Shown here piece after piece: positions 29,714 through 39,345 of a DNA stretch of 64,000 nucleotides (the first letter of the stretch is position 1; each line of letters begins with the position of its first letter). Made by a program: the position numbers and the translations under genes. This DNA is from Paracoccus sediminis (GTDB lineage Bacteria; Pseudomonadota; Alphaproteobacteria; Rhodobacterales; Rhodobacteraceae), in the NCBI RefSeq assembly GCF_900188295.1, contig NZ_FZNM01000004.1, positions 62,001 to 126,000 of the forward strand. Direction: 5' to 3'. The notes below the pieces were generated by a model. That model was given only the letters and a program-made list of their open reading frames with translations. It did not search any database and was not told the DNA's origin.

Positions 29714-31963
29714 TCACCGAAAATTATCCGGCCCCGACACCGGGCAGGGCGTGATGCGCACATGGCTGCCATCCGCAAAGGATCTGTCAAGAAAATCCGC
29801 AACGGGTGCAGAGGGCGTTTCGGAAAATTCCGCCATCATCCAACGGTCGTCCAGCCTGCGGATCAGCCGGATCCGACCGCGGCCGATCTGTACCGAGGCG
29901 TCGGCGTCGCGCAGGAAATCGCCCTGCGTCGTTCGCATCGCCAAAAGCCGCCGCGTCCAGGACAGCTTGTCGCCGCCATCGGAACGGGACGACAGGTCAT
30001 CCCAATCGACGGCCAGGCGATTGTCGGGATCGGTCAGGGCCAGCAAACCCCCTTCGTCGCCCCGATAGATGTCGGGAAACCCCGGCATCAGCATCTGAAA
30101 CGCCAGTTGTGCGCGGATCAGGGCCTCGCCCCGGTGCAGCAGGGCTTGCAGCGTCGGGTCGGGACCGTCCGCCCACTGGGCCAACAGGTCGCGGGCGAAC
30201 TGCTTGGCCGCGGATTCCACGGCATCATCCGGGTTCGTCCAGAAACTGGTCAGCTTGGCTTCGCGTATGGCCTTTTCGATGTGCCGTTCCAGCCTGTCCG
30301 ATGGCGGATCGGCGGGATCGTCCCAGACCGCCAGGGCCGACTGGACGATATACCACCGCCACCGGGGTTCGACATCCCGTGCCGATGGCAGTCGGCCCGC
30401 CGCCAGGCACAGCGCCATGAAGGCGTCCGGGCGATGGCTGACCGCAACCAGCCGCATTCGGGAATCGCCCGAACGCTTGGTATCGTGGGTCGAAACCAGC
30501 GTCATGTCAGAGGGTCTGCGGCGGGTCAGGAAGGCATTGGCCTGATCGGCCGTGACGGTCGGCTCGTCGGGTTCCGCGCCCACCTCGTTCGCGGCCAGAT
30601 AGCGGGTCCAGCGAAAGCCCGCCGTATCCTCTTGCGCCTTGGCCAGCAAGGCGCCCGACACCTGTTGGAAACGGGTGACAAAGGTCCGGGCCGCATCGGT
30701 CCGCGGATCCAGCATCAGATCGACCAACAGGTCCAGGACCGCGCGGCTTCGCAACCCCTGCGCGGCCTCGTCGGCCATGGCGCGCAACAGGTCGCGATCC
30801 TCGGGGCGGGCGGAATCGGTGACATAGCTGCGATAGCGCGGGGTCGCCACCAGCAGGGCGGTGATTGCCTCGCGCAGGGATTCCGGGCCGGGTTCGGCGG
30901 CGGTCGATCCCTGCGTCGCGGCGGTTGCCATGTCGCGTAACTGGCGGCGTTCCGCGGCCAGTTCGTTGTCCAGCACGTCCAGCTTGGCCTGGCGCAGTTC
31001 GTCGCGGAAATCGGTGGCGATGCCGGTGGCGTCGCGCCACATCGCGTCCAGCGTCTCGATCCCCTGGGGGTCGGTGAACAGCCGGGACAGCAGGCGCGCG
31101 GCCTCGTATCCGGTGGTGCCGACCGTGGCCCATTCGGGGGCAAGGGTTTCGTTGCCCACCAGGATCTTTTCCACCCAGACCGGGGTGCCCGGCAGTTCGT
31201 CGCGCAGCCATCGCAGATAGGTTTCGGGATCGGCCAGACCGTCGATATGGTCCACCCGCAGCCCCTGCACCAGCCCGGACCGGACCAGATCGAAGATCAG
31301 GCAATGGGTATCCTCGAAAATCGCCCGGTCCTCGACACGCATCCCGATCAGGCTGGTGACGTTGAAGAACCGTCGGTGCGTGATGCCATCGCGTTCCAGG
31401 TCGGAATGGACCAGACGCCAGTGCTGGGCATCGTGCAGGGCGCGCAGGTCGTCGGTGGCCGGGCTGTCCTGGGCCAGCGGCACCGCCATATCGCCGAACC
31501 GCCACTGGCCGTCCGACGCATGAAAGGCGCCGTCGGACAGCAATTTTTCGAACGGTTCGGGCAAAAAGGGCAGGACCAGGGGGCCGGCGTCCCAGTCGAT
31601 GTCGAAATGGCGCGCATAAGGGCTGGCGCGGCCCCGTTTCAGCACGTCCATCAGCCAGGGATTTTCCAGCGTGAAGGCCGTGTGGTTCGGCACGATGTCC
31701 AGAATGATCCCCAGCCCCGCGTCCCGCGCGGCCCGCGCCATGGCGCGGAACCCCGCATCGCCGCCCAGCACCGGGTCGATCCGGGTGGGATCCAGGATGT
31801 CATAGCCGTGCGTGGATCCCGTTCCCGCCAGAAAGATCGGCGACAGATACAGATGCGACACGCCCAGCCCGGCAAGATAGGGCAGGTGGTTCGTGACCGT
31901 GGCAAAGTCCACGCCGTCGCGCATCTGGATTCGATAGGTCGCGCTGGGAATATCCTGGGTCAT
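29714..31963 (-). CDS. treY: malto-oligosyltrehalose synthase
   Basis: 749 residues, GH13 family. It turns the reducing-end glucose of a maltodextrin into an alpha,alpha-1,1 (trehalose) link. N-terminal SATYRIQMRDGVDFATV, then GLRVDHIDGLADP, WVEKILVGNE and the late STHDTKRSGDSRMRL motif are all TreY-specific. Somewhat shorter than many TreY (~770-900). The start overlaps the treZ stop by 4 bp. Confidence 0.95.
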   Translation of the reverse strand: MTQDIPSATYRIQMRDGVDFATVTNHLPYLAGLGVSHLYLSPIFLAGTGSTHGYDILDPTRIDPVLGGDAGFRAMARAARDAGLGIILDIVPNHTAFTLENPWLMDVLKRGRASPYARHFDIDWDAGPLVLPFLPEPFEKLLSDGAFHASDGQWRFGDMAVPLAQDSPATDDLRALHDAQHWRLVHSDLERDGITHRRFFNVTSLIGMRVEDRAIFEDTHCLIFDLVRSGLVQGLRVDHIDGLADPETYLRWLRDELPGTPVWVEKILVGNETLAPEWATVGTTGYEAARLLSRLFTDPQGIETLDAMWRDATGIATDFRDELRQAKLDVLDNELAAERRQLRDMATAATQGSTAAEPGPESLREAITALLVATPRYRSYVTDSARPEDRDLLRAMADEAAQGLRSRAVLDLLVDLMLDPRTDAARTFVTRFQQVSGALLAKAQEDTAGFRWTRYLAANEVGAEPDEPTVTADQANAFLTRRRPSDMTLVSTHDTKRSGDSRMRLVAVSHRPDAFMALCLAAGRLPSARDVEPRWRWYIVQSALAVWDDPADPPSDRLERHIEKAIREAKLTSFWTNPDDAVESAAKQFARDLLAQWADGPDPTLQALLHRGEALIRAQLAFQMLMPGFPDIYRGDEGGLLALTDPDNRLAVDWDDLSSRSDGGDKLSWTRRLLAMRTTQGDFLRDADASVQIGRGRIRLIRRLDDRWMMAEFSETPSAPVADFLDRSFADGSHVRITPCPVSGPDNFR

Positions 31964-33690
31964 CTGGACCTTGCGGTAACGGAAATGGCAAAAGGATCAA
32001 GGCCGACGCGGTCGACACGGAATGCCGCATCCTGCGGCGCTTTCAGGTCCGGCGCAACCTGCCCCAGGCTCAGCCACAGGTTCAAGGCGCCGCCGTGGAA
32101 CGGCCATTCCGCCGACAGCGATGCGGCCCCGTGGCGGACGACGCTGGCCGGGGCGCGGCGCCCGGATTTCAGCAGGGGCACCACATGCTGCGCGCGGAAC
32201 ATCAGCGCCCGGCGCGTGAGATCCCGCCAGGTTCGGGTGGCCTGATCGTCCTGCCAGACAAGTTTCGACCGGGCAAAGGTTTCCGGCGACAAAGGGTCCG
32301 GCACACGGGATCCCATGCTGGCGATCCCCGCAAACTCCCTGGCGCGGCCATGGCGCACCGCCTCGCCCAGGTCGCCCTGAAAATCGACGAAGAACAGGAA
32401 TGGCGATGTGGCGCCGCGTTCCTCGCCCATGAAGATCATCGGAACAAAGGGCGCGGTCAGCAGCAGGGCAAAGGCCACACGCACCCCGTCGGGATCGGCC
32501 AGGGACAGCAGCCGTTCGCCCTGGGCGCGGTTTCCCACCTGATCGTGGGTCTGGGTCGCGTTGACGAAGGCGGTCGGGGGCAGATGCGCACAGGACCGGC
32601 CGCGCGGCGTGTCGCGGGCGGGACGGGCCTGGCCTTCCTCGACATGGCCGTTTTGCAGGGCCAGGCACAGATCGCCAAAGGGATCATCGGCGAAGCTGGC
32701 ATAATACCCGTCGGATTCCCCCGTCAGCAGGCAATGGACCGCATGATGGAAGTCGTCGTTCCAGGCAGAATCAAAGCCCTGTTCGCGCAGGTCGGGGTCA
32801 TTGCGCTCATCCTCGACGATCAGGTGGATCGCGCGGGATGGATCGGCTTGGTGGATCCGGTTGGCGAACAGGCGCAGAAAATCATCCGCCCCCGGTCCGG
32901 TGATCTGGTGGACCGCATCCAGCCGCAGCCCGTCCAGCCGGTATTCCGTCAGCCAGTATTCCGCGCACTGGATCCAGAATTCCCGAACCTCGGGCTGCGC
33001 GAAATCGATGGCAGCGCCCCAGGGGGTGTGGCGGGATTCGTCGAAGAATCGCGGGGCGGCGTGATGGATCCAGGCTCCGTCCGGGCCAAAATGATTCATC
33101 ACCAGATCCAGAATCACCATCAGGCCCAGCGAATGCGCCCGGTCCACAAACCGGCGCAGGTCGTCGGGCCGGCCATACGCGGGATGCAGCGCAAACGGCA
33201 GCACACCGTCATAACCCCATCCCCGGTCGCCCGGCCATTGGCCGACGGGCATCAACTCGACCGCGGTGACGCCCAGATCGGCCAGCCCCGCCAGCTTTTC
33301 GGCCGCCGCCGCCAGGGTGCCGTCGGGGGTGAATGTGCCGACGTGCAGTTCATAGATCGCAGCCTCGGCCCAGTCCCGGCCCGCCCACCGGGTCTGCCAC
33401 GGGAAATCCGACGGCCCCGGAACGACCGAATGCGCATGGACATCACCGTTCTGCAACCGGCTGGCGGGATCGGGCATATCCCGGCCATCGACGCGGAACA
33501 GGTAACGATCGCCGGGCCGGGCCGTGATCGTGGCCGACCAGAATCCGTCGTCCTGCCGCATCATCGGACGGGTCTGATCGCCGTGGACCAAGGCGACATC
33601 GCGCGCGTCCGGCGCCCACAGGCGCGCGGTCCAGGCCCCGTCCGCCCATTCCCCGCCCCAGCGATGCGCCGCCCCGTCCCTGTCCCTCAC
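31960..33690 (-). CDS. treZ: malto-oligosyltrehalose trehalohydrolase
   Basis: 576 residues, GTG start. It releases free trehalose from the TreY product. A CBM48-like N domain (WTARLWAPDARDVALVHG) is followed by a GH13 catalytic domain with LDGLRLDAVHQI, LIVEDERND and TQTHDQVGN. First gene of the leftward treZ-treY-glgX set. A 265-base region upstream separates it from divergent stress-type genes. Confidence 0.95.
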   Translation of the reverse strand: MRDRDGAAHRWGGEWADGAWTARLWAPDARDVALVHGDQTRPMMRQDDGFWSATITARPGDRYLFRVDGRDMPDPASRLQNGDVHAHSVVPGPSDFPWQTRWAGRDWAEAAIYELHVGTFTPDGTLAAAAEKLAGLADLGVTAVELMPVGQWPGDRGWGYDGVLPFALHPAYGRPDDLRRFVDRAHSLGLMVILDLVMNHFGPDGAWIHHAAPRFFDESRHTPWGAAIDFAQPEVREFWIQCAEYWLTEYRLDGLRLDAVHQITGPGADDFLRLFANRIHQADPSRAIHLIVEDERNDPDLREQGFDSAWNDDFHHAVHCLLTGESDGYYASFADDPFGDLCLALQNGHVEEGQARPARDTPRGRSCAHLPPTAFVNATQTHDQVGNRAQGERLLSLADPDGVRVAFALLLTAPFVPMIFMGEERGATSPFLFFVDFQGDLGEAVRHGRAREFAGIASMGSRVPDPLSPETFARSKLVWQDDQATRTWRDLTRRALMFRAQHVVPLLKSGRRAPASVVRHGAASLSAEWPFHGGALNLWLSLGQVAPDLKAPQDAAFRVDRVGLDPFAISVTARSR

Positions 33691-33898
33691 GTCATCGGCC
33701 TTTTGCCGGGGACGGGGATCGCGGCATTCCCCGGCATCGGCGGCGTCTGCGCGTCCTGTCTGGGGTCATCGGGCATCTGGTCTCGTTTCCTGGATGTGGG
33801 GTGGCAGCGGCTGGACGGGCCACATCGTCAGAACCGCGCCGCGGCCATCGGGTTTCCAACTTTCTGTTTATCAATCGCAAAGGCCGGGGGTCGTGGGC

Positions 33899-33924
33899 GG
33901 AACAACAGCCGCCACGGCGTCGTT
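33899..33924 (+). promoter_or_regulatory. EcfG-type (general stress sigma) promoter
   Basis: GGAAC at 33899-33903, exactly 17 bases, then CGTT at 33921-33924. This is the consensus of alphaproteobacterial EcfG promoters. It lies 32 bases before the start of the small protein at 33956. Recognised by eye; the motif is short, but the fit is exact and the gene type agrees. Confidence 0.65.
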
Positions 33925-33955
33925 GAGATCCGCAGGACCAGACAAGGGCACCATC

Positions 33956-34168
33956 ATGCGAAATTCCGACATTCTGATCGCGGCGGGCGGGTTTCTGTTG
34001 CTGGCAGGACTGGCCGCGAAGGCGGCAAGGCCTTCCGCCGACGCCGATCACCGCTATGTCCGTCCGGCCGGTCCCGCCGAAATGTCCGCCCCACCCCGTC
34101 ATTGGGACCGTGTGGACGAAACGTCGGACGAATCCTTTCCGGCAAGCGATCCCCCCGGCGGGTATTGA
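33956..34168 (+). CDS. small membrane-anchored stress-type protein with DESFPASDPP motif
   Basis: 70 residues from ATG 33956. A single hydrophobic helix (residues ~5-22, ILIAAGGFLLLAGLAA) is followed by a hydrophilic tail ending in WDRVDETSDESFPASDPPGGY. The DESFPASDPP end recurs in many small alphaproteobacterial proteins of unknown function, often under general stress control. An exact EcfG-type promoter lies 32 bases upstream. A second small gene follows after 4 bases. Confidence 0.75.
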   Translation: MRNSDILIAAGGFLLLAGLAAKAARPSADADHRYVRPAGPAEMSAPPRHWDRVDETSDESFPASDPPGGY

Positions 34169-34172
34169 CCCC

Positions 34173-34403
34173 ATGGCCAACCCGGACAGCGACCCCCGTC
34201 TGATCGCCTATGGAAAGCTGATCGAGGCCTTGCCTGACCTTTTGTCGGGCGATGCGCGGCAGGCCGTCTGCAACTGGCTGGAAGAACGCCAGGTGCTGCA
34301 TGACGGGCAAGAGGATCCGGGCGCCGTGATGGTCGAGGGTCTGGAAACCGAACTGGCCATCGCCCAGACATTCCGCCGGATAGCAGAGCGCCTGGGCTGC
34401 TGA
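34173..34403 (+). CDS. hypothetical small soluble protein
   Basis: 76 residues, acidic and mostly helical, no membrane segment or recognised motif (LIAYGKLIEALPDLLSGDARQAVC..., ETELAIAQTFRRIAERLGC). It starts 4 bases after the stop of the preceding small protein, so it is probably under the same EcfG-type promoter. Codon use matches the neighbours. Function unknown. Confidence 0.6.
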   Translation: MANPDSDPRLIAYGKLIEALPDLLSGDARQAVCNWLEERQVLHDGQEDPGAVMVEGLETELAIAQTFRRIAERLGC

Positions 34404-34495
34404 CACCGCCGGATGCGATCACCGCGCCGAACCGAACGGGGCAGCCTGCGGATGCCGACGGTGATCGGCGAGTCGGGGCAGGCCTCGGGTTCTTG

Positions 34496-35071
34496 TTATT
34501 GCAGATGGCGGCTTTTCTGCCCGATTTCGTCATCCAGCAGCCCCATCAGCCAAAACCGGAACCGGGGCGGAATACCGCTTTCGACGGATTGGGCGACGGC
34601 GCGCAGCAATGCCGCCTCGACCAGGCGTTCAGCCGAAGCGGGATCGGGCATAATCATCCGCGACCGTTCCAGCATTTCGACCACCACCAGCTTGGGATCG
34701 TCGTCATGCCGGGCAGCCCGTGTCCGGTGCTGCCGGTGCAGGTCGTCCAGCAAGGGGGCGGCATGGCGGGGCTTTGGATACGCCCGGTGCCCATCGAAAC
34801 GCGCGGGAATATCGCCTGCGCCGCGCGCCGTCACGAACACGAAGGGCACATCGGAATGCATCAGCCGGTCGGCCACGCACAGCGCATCCTCGTCATGGAC
34901 GCTAAGATCCAGGATCGCGGCATGGACGGAATCGACCTGACGCATGGCTTCGTCGACGGTGGAAAAGGGGCCGACCACAATCTCGCCACAGGCACAGATC
35001 TCGCGGGCCAACCTTTGCCCCACACGAAAATCGTCCTGAACAACCAGGACGCGCAGCGGTTTCGAGATCAT
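34496..35071 (-). CDS. single-domain response regulator with helical C-terminal extension
   Basis: 191 residues. An N-terminal receiver-like domain: VLVVQDDFRVGQRLA (acidic pair at about 13-14), the phosphoacceptor position in AILDLSVHDEDALCVA (Asp near residue 55), and FVFVTARG with K in YPKP. The C-terminal ~70 residues are helical with no DNA-binding domain. No kinase is adjacent. It could act through protein contacts, as stress-response receivers do. The upstream 245 bases are A/T-rich. Confidence 0.75.
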   Translation of the reverse strand: MISKPLRVLVVQDDFRVGQRLAREICACGEIVVGPFSTVDEAMRQVDSVHAAILDLSVHDEDALCVADRLMHSDVPFVFVTARGAGDIPARFDGHRAYPKPRHAAPLLDDLHRQHRTRAARHDDDPKLVVVEMLERSRMIMPDPASAERLVEAALLRAVAQSVESGIPPRFRFWLMGLLDDEIGQKSRHLQ

Positions 35072-35251
35072 CCGATCCTCCTGCCAGAAGACATCCTTGA
35101 AACAGGATCGCAGCTGGATAGTTCAACTTGCCGTAAAGTCAACCTTAAACAAGACCGGTCAAAAGGCCAATGTTAATCTTTCTTAATAAATCGCAGGTTG
35201 AAGCGGTCAGGCACAGCCATAGCCGCGGCATTCCGGAATGACAAGCGGGTT

Positions 35252-35266
35252 GTTCCGGCTTTGTTT
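35252..35266 (+). promoter_or_regulatory. possible LexA (SOS) box before dinB
   Basis: GTTC (35252-35255), seven bases, then GTTT (35263-35266): one mismatch to the alphaproteobacterial LexA box GTTC-N7-GTTC. It lies 51 bases before the chosen dinB start. One arm is imperfect, so tentative. Confidence 0.35.
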
Positions 35267-35316
35267 CGGTGGCTGTTCCCGATAGGATGATCCCGGCGGC
35301 TGCGCAGGAAACCCGC

Positions 35317-36441
35317 ATGGCGGAACACGACGATCACGGCGATCAGACCCAGGCCATGAGCCTGCGCAAGATCATCCATGTCGATATGGATGCCTTTTAT
35401 GCTTCGGTGGAACAGCGCGACAATCCCGATCTTCGGGGCAGGCCGGTGGCGGTGGGCGGATCCGCCGCGCGCGGCGTGGTCGCCGCCGCCAGTTACGAGG
35501 CGCGGGTCTTTGGCGTACGGTCGGCCATGCCCTCGGTCACGGCGAAACGGCGCTGTCCCGACTTGGTCTTCGTCAGGCCCCGGTTCGAGGTTTATCGCGC
35601 CGTCTCCGCCCAGATCCACGATGTCTTTGCCGAACATACCGACCTGATCGAACCGCTTTCGCTGGACGAAGCCTATCTGGACGTGACCCGGAACAAGCAG
35701 GGCATCCCCATCGCCACGACCATCGCCCTGATGATCCGCGACCGGATCCGGCAGGTGACGGGGCTGAATGCCTCGGCGGGAATTTCGTACAACAAGTTCC
35801 TGGCAAAGCTGGCCAGCGACCTGAACAAGCCGAATGGCCAGGCCGTCATCACCCCTGCGCGCGGTCCGCGTTTCGTGGCGGAGCTGCCGGTCAGGAAGTT
35901 TCACGGGATCGGCCCGGCGACTGCCGACAGGATGGAACGTCTCGGCATCGTCACCGGCGCCGATCTGCGCGCCCGGTCGCCCGAATTCCTGCGCGATCAC
36001 TTTGGCAAGGCCGGGGCGTGGTATTACCGCATCGCGCGCGGCATCGACCACCGTCCGGTCGAACCGAACCGGATCCGCAAGTCGGTCGGGGCCGAGGATA
36101 CCTTCGACGCCGACATCCACGATTTCGACCGCGCCCGGCACGAGATCGCCCCCCTGGCCCAAAAGGTCTGGCGGCATTGCGAAGGCAGGCACCTGACCGG
36201 CCGCACCGTCACGCTCAAGGTGAAATACGCCGATTTCCGGCAGATCACGCGCAGCAGGACGCTGACCGGGCCGGTCCATGGCGCGCGGGATCTGGAAGCC
36301 ATCGCGACCGGCCTGTTGCAGCCGCTGTTTCCGGTGGACAAGGGCGTGCGATTGCTGGGCGTCACGCTGTCATCGCTGGAATCCGACGACCCGATGGCGG
36401 AACACCAACTGTCGCTGGGCCTGCCGGGACCGGGCGATTAA
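35317..36441 (+). CDS. dinB: DNA polymerase IV
   Basis: 374 residues from ATG 35317, selected for the AGGAAA seven bases upstream; GTG 35269 and ATG 35356 are alternatives. Y-family translesion polymerase: HVDMDAFYASVEQRD (metal-binding Asp), AASYEARVFGVRSAMP, and the catalytic SLDEAYLDVT, followed by a helix-hairpin-helix thumb (FHGIGPATADRMERLGI) and little-finger domain. No C-terminal clamp-binding QxxLPL motif is obvious, though QLSLGLPG near the end may serve. Confidence 0.94.
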   Translation: MAEHDDHGDQTQAMSLRKIIHVDMDAFYASVEQRDNPDLRGRPVAVGGSAARGVVAAASYEARVFGVRSAMPSVTAKRRCPDLVFVRPRFEVYRAVSAQIHDVFAEHTDLIEPLSLDEAYLDVTRNKQGIPIATTIALMIRDRIRQVTGLNASAGISYNKFLAKLASDLNKPNGQAVITPARGPRFVAELPVRKFHGIGPATADRMERLGIVTGADLRARSPEFLRDHFGKAGAWYYRIARGIDHRPVEPNRIRKSVGAEDTFDADIHDFDRARHEIAPLAQKVWRHCEGRHLTGRTVTLKVKYADFRQITRSRTLTGPVHGARDLEAIATGLLQPLFPVDKGVRLLGVTLSSLESDDPMAEHQLSLGLPGPGD

Positions 36442-36530
36442 CAGCGGGTTAATGTCACGGCTGGATCGGTCCTTGCCAGTCATGCACAGGCTGGCATTAT
36501 GGATCGAACTGTCTGTTTCGGGGACCAGCC

Positions 36531-38405
36531 ATGAAATCCTGCATCGCCACCGTGTCCCTGCCGGGCAAGTTCGCCGAAAAACTGGCTGCGGCCCAAGCCG
36601 CGAAATTCGACGCGATCGAGATCTTTGAACAGGATTTCGTGGCCTCGGACTTTGCCCCCCGCGACGTGGGCCGGATGGTGCGCGACCACGGGCTGGACAT
36701 CGCGCTGTTCCAGCCCTTTCGCGATTTCGAGGGGCTGCCCGAACCCTTGCGCAGCCGCGCCTTTGCCCGCGCCGAACGCAAGTTCGACCTGATGGCGGAA
36801 CTGGGCACCGATCTGGTGCTGTTCTGTTCGTCCGTCCATCCGGCGGCCATGGGCGGCATCGGCCGCGCCGCCGACGATCTGGCGGAATTGGGCGATATTG
36901 CGGCGCAGCGCGGCATCCGCGTGGGATACGAGGCGCTGTGCTGGGGCCGCCACGTCAACGACCACCGCGACGCCTGGGAAATCGTGCGCCGGGCGGACCA
37001 TCCCAACATCGGCCTGATCCTGGACAGCTTCCACACCCTGGCCCGCCGCATCGACCCCAACACGATCCGCCGCATTCCGGGCGACAAGATCTTTTTCGTC
37101 CAACTGGCCGACGCCCCCGCGATCGACATGGACCTGTTGTACTGGTCGCGCCATTTCCGCAACATGCCGGGCGAGGGCGATCTGGACGTCGCCGGCTTCA
37201 TGCGCGCGGTGATGGCGGCGGGATACACCGGGCCGGTCAGCCTGGAAATCTTCAACGACCAGTTCCGCCGCGGAATGCCCCGGCTGGTGGCGCAGGACGG
37301 GCACCGGTCGTTGGTGCACCTGATGGACGCCGTGCGCCGGGCCGAACCGCAACTGCCCGTGGGCCTTCCCGCCTTTCCCGGCCCCGTTGCGGTCGAAGGG
37401 GTCGAATTCGTCGAATTCGCCACCAGCCCCGAGGATGCGGACCGTCTGGAAGGGTTCCTCTCCTCGGCCGGGTTCGTGCAGGCCGGGCGTCACCGCAGCA
37501 AGCAGGTGCGCCTGTGGCGGCAGGGGGGGGCGAACCTGCTGGTCAACACCGAACCCTCGGGCTATGCCCATGCCGCCTGGCTGAACCACGGCACCGGCGT
37601 GTCCGAGGTCGGCCTGACCGTCGCCGATCCGCAGGGCGCGGTGATGCGGGCGACCTTCCTGGACGCCCCAGGCCATGCCGAACTGCACGGTCCCGGCGAA
37701 CTGGCGATCCCCGGCATCCGCGGCGTCGGGGGCAGCGCGCTGCGGTTCCTGCAAGGGCGCGGCGCCAGCCTTTGGGACGTGGATTTTGACGTGGACCAGC
37801 CCGCCCAGCCCGGCGCGGGCCTGACCGGCGTGGACCACATCGCGCAGACCATGGCCTATGACGAGATGCTCAGCTGGTCGCTGTTCTACACCTCGATCTT
37901 TGCGGCCGAGAAATCGCCGATGGTTGATGTGGCCGATCCCGACGGGCTGGTGCGCAGCCAGGCGATCCGCGCGGGCGCGTTGCGCGTCACGCTGAACGGC
38001 GCGGAATCGCGGCGCACGCTGGCGGGCCGGTTCATCGAGGACACGTTCGGATCGTCCGTGCAACATCTGGCGTTCCGCACCGACGACATCTTCGCCACGG
38101 CGGCGGCCATGCGGGATCGCGGCTTTCCGGTGCTGCGGATCGGCGCGAATTACTATGACGACGTGGAAGCACGCTTTGGCCTGGATCCGGCCTTGCGCCG
38201 CCGGATGCAGGCCCTGAACATCATGTATGACGAGGAACCGGGCGGCCAGTTCTTCCAGTTCTACAGCCAGGCGCAGCCGGGCGGGCTGTTCCTGGAGGTC
38301 GTGCAGCGCAACGGCAACTATGGGGGATACGGCGCCCCGAACGCGCCGTTCCGCATCGCCGCGCAGAAACGCACCGAACGCCCGGCGGGGATGCCCGCAC
38401 GCTAA
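36531..38405 (+). CDS. quiC: 3-dehydroshikimate dehydratase, QuiC type (TIM barrel fused to VOC/HPPD-like domain)
   Basis: 624 residues. It converts 3-dehydroshikimate to protocatechuate. The N-terminal ~280 residues are a sugar-isomerase-like barrel whose metal ligands fall at E134 (VGYEALCWGRH), D165 (LILDSFH), Q191 (FFVQLADAP) and E239 (SLEIFND), as in characterised QuiC. The C-terminal half is a vicinal-oxygen-chelate domain like 4-hydroxyphenylpyruvate dioxygenase, with an apparent H436, H512, E589 triad. It is fused as usual in this family but its own activity is unclear. The pca genes downstream consume the product. The LysR gene follows after 10 bp. Confidence 0.93.
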   Translation: MKSCIATVSLPGKFAEKLAAAQAAKFDAIEIFEQDFVASDFAPRDVGRMVRDHGLDIALFQPFRDFEGLPEPLRSRAFARAERKFDLMAELGTDLVLFCSSVHPAAMGGIGRAADDLAELGDIAAQRGIRVGYEALCWGRHVNDHRDAWEIVRRADHPNIGLILDSFHTLARRIDPNTIRRIPGDKIFFVQLADAPAIDMDLLYWSRHFRNMPGEGDLDVAGFMRAVMAAGYTGPVSLEIFNDQFRRGMPRLVAQDGHRSLVHLMDAVRRAEPQLPVGLPAFPGPVAVEGVEFVEFATSPEDADRLEGFLSSAGFVQAGRHRSKQVRLWRQGGANLLVNTEPSGYAHAAWLNHGTGVSEVGLTVADPQGAVMRATFLDAPGHAELHGPGELAIPGIRGVGGSALRFLQGRGASLWDVDFDVDQPAQPGAGLTGVDHIAQTMAYDEMLSWSLFYTSIFAAEKSPMVDVADPDGLVRSQAIRAGALRVTLNGAESRRTLAGRFIEDTFGSSVQHLAFRTDDIFATAAAMRDRGFPVLRIGANYYDDVEARFGLDPALRRRMQALNIMYDEEPGGQFFQFYSQAQPGGLFLEVVQRNGNYGGYGAPNAPFRIAAQKRTERPAGMPAR

Positions 38406-38415
38406 GGGGAACACC

Positions 38416-39345
38416 ATGCGCGAAATGACCCTGCGCCAGGTCGAGGTGATCCGCGCCGTGATGATGGCGGGCACCATCCAGGGCGCGGCCAAGCTGTTGA
38501 ACGTCAGCGCGCCAGGCATTTCGCGGCTGGTAAAATACACCGAAAGCTCTTTGGGGATCCGGCTGTTCGAACGCAAGGGCGGCCTGTTTGTGCCGTCATC
38601 CGAGGCCGAGGCGATCTTCGAGATGATCCACCAGGTCTATCGCCAGATGGAGAACCTGAACGGCGCGGTGGGCGCGCTGAGGAAAGGAGAGGACGTGCGC
38701 CTGTCCTTCGCCTCCGCCCCGTCCATCGCCCAGTTCATCGCCGCCCGCGCGATCCGGGGCGTGCGCCAGCGGTTCCCCGATCTGTTCATCGACCTCAACA
38801 TCCTCAAGATCGAGGAAACGACCGACTATCTGCTGCTGGACCGGGGCGAATTCGTCATCATGTCATCCGCCGTGGACAACCCCGCCCTGTCCTGCGAGCC
38901 GCTGGCGCGCGGGCGGCTGGTCGCCATCGTGCCGGACGGGCATCGGCTGGCGGGCAAGCGCACGATTTCCGTCCACGATCTTGCGGCCGAGGATTTCGTG
39001 GGCGTCCACCCCGACGACCCTTATGGCGCGGCCCTGGCCCAGCCGTTCCGCGATGCCGGGGTCACACCTCGATACACGATGCGGGGGCGGTTCGCGCAAA
39101 CGGTGGTCAGCCTAGTGCGGCATGGGCTGGGCGTGGCGGTGATCGACGAATTTTCCGTGGCCGAGGTGTATTTGCCCGGCGTGACGCGCCGCCCGCTGAC
39201 CGAAAGCGCGGGCGTCACCGCCTGGGTGCTGACCCGCAAGGGGCGGCAGCTCTCCAGCTTTGCCGAATTCGCCATCGACCGGTTCCGCCGCGAACTGGCC
39301 CAGGCCGTCGCGCGCGACGATTGGAACAACGCCCCTAATAGCTGA
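38416..39345 (+). CDS. LysR-family transcriptional regulator (probable quinate/shikimate catabolism regulator)
   Basis: 309 residues from ATG 38416 behind AAGGGGAACACC. N-terminal winged helix LRQVEVIRAVMMAGTIQGAAKLLNVSAPGISRLVKYTE (residues ~6-43), then a periplasmic-binding-like effector domain. Directly downstream of quiC on the same strand and convergent with the AroE-like gene (11-bp overlap of stops), so it probably controls quiC and the transporter operon. Its effector may be a pathway intermediate; this is inference. Confidence 0.88.
   Translation: MREMTLRQVEVIRAVMMAGTIQGAAKLLNVSAPGISRLVKYTESSLGIRLFERKGGLFVPSSEAEAIFEMIHQVYRQMENLNGAVGALRKGEDVRLSFASAPSIAQFIAARAIRGVRQRFPDLFIDLNILKIEETTDYLLLDRGEFVIMSSAVDNPALSCEPLARGRLVAIVPDGHRLAGKRTISVHDLAAEDFVGVHPDDPYGAALAQPFRDAGVTPRYTMRGRFAQTVVSLVRHGLGVAVIDEFSVAEVYLPGVTRRPLTESAGVTAWVLTRKGRQLSSFAEFAIDRFRRELAQAVARDDWNNAPNS

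Noticed and set aside
33692..34180. 162-codon minus-strand frame upstream of treZ
   Set aside because: It overlaps the two small plus-strand genes and the EcfG-type promoter, lacks any recognisable domain, and its composition is that of a shadow frame.
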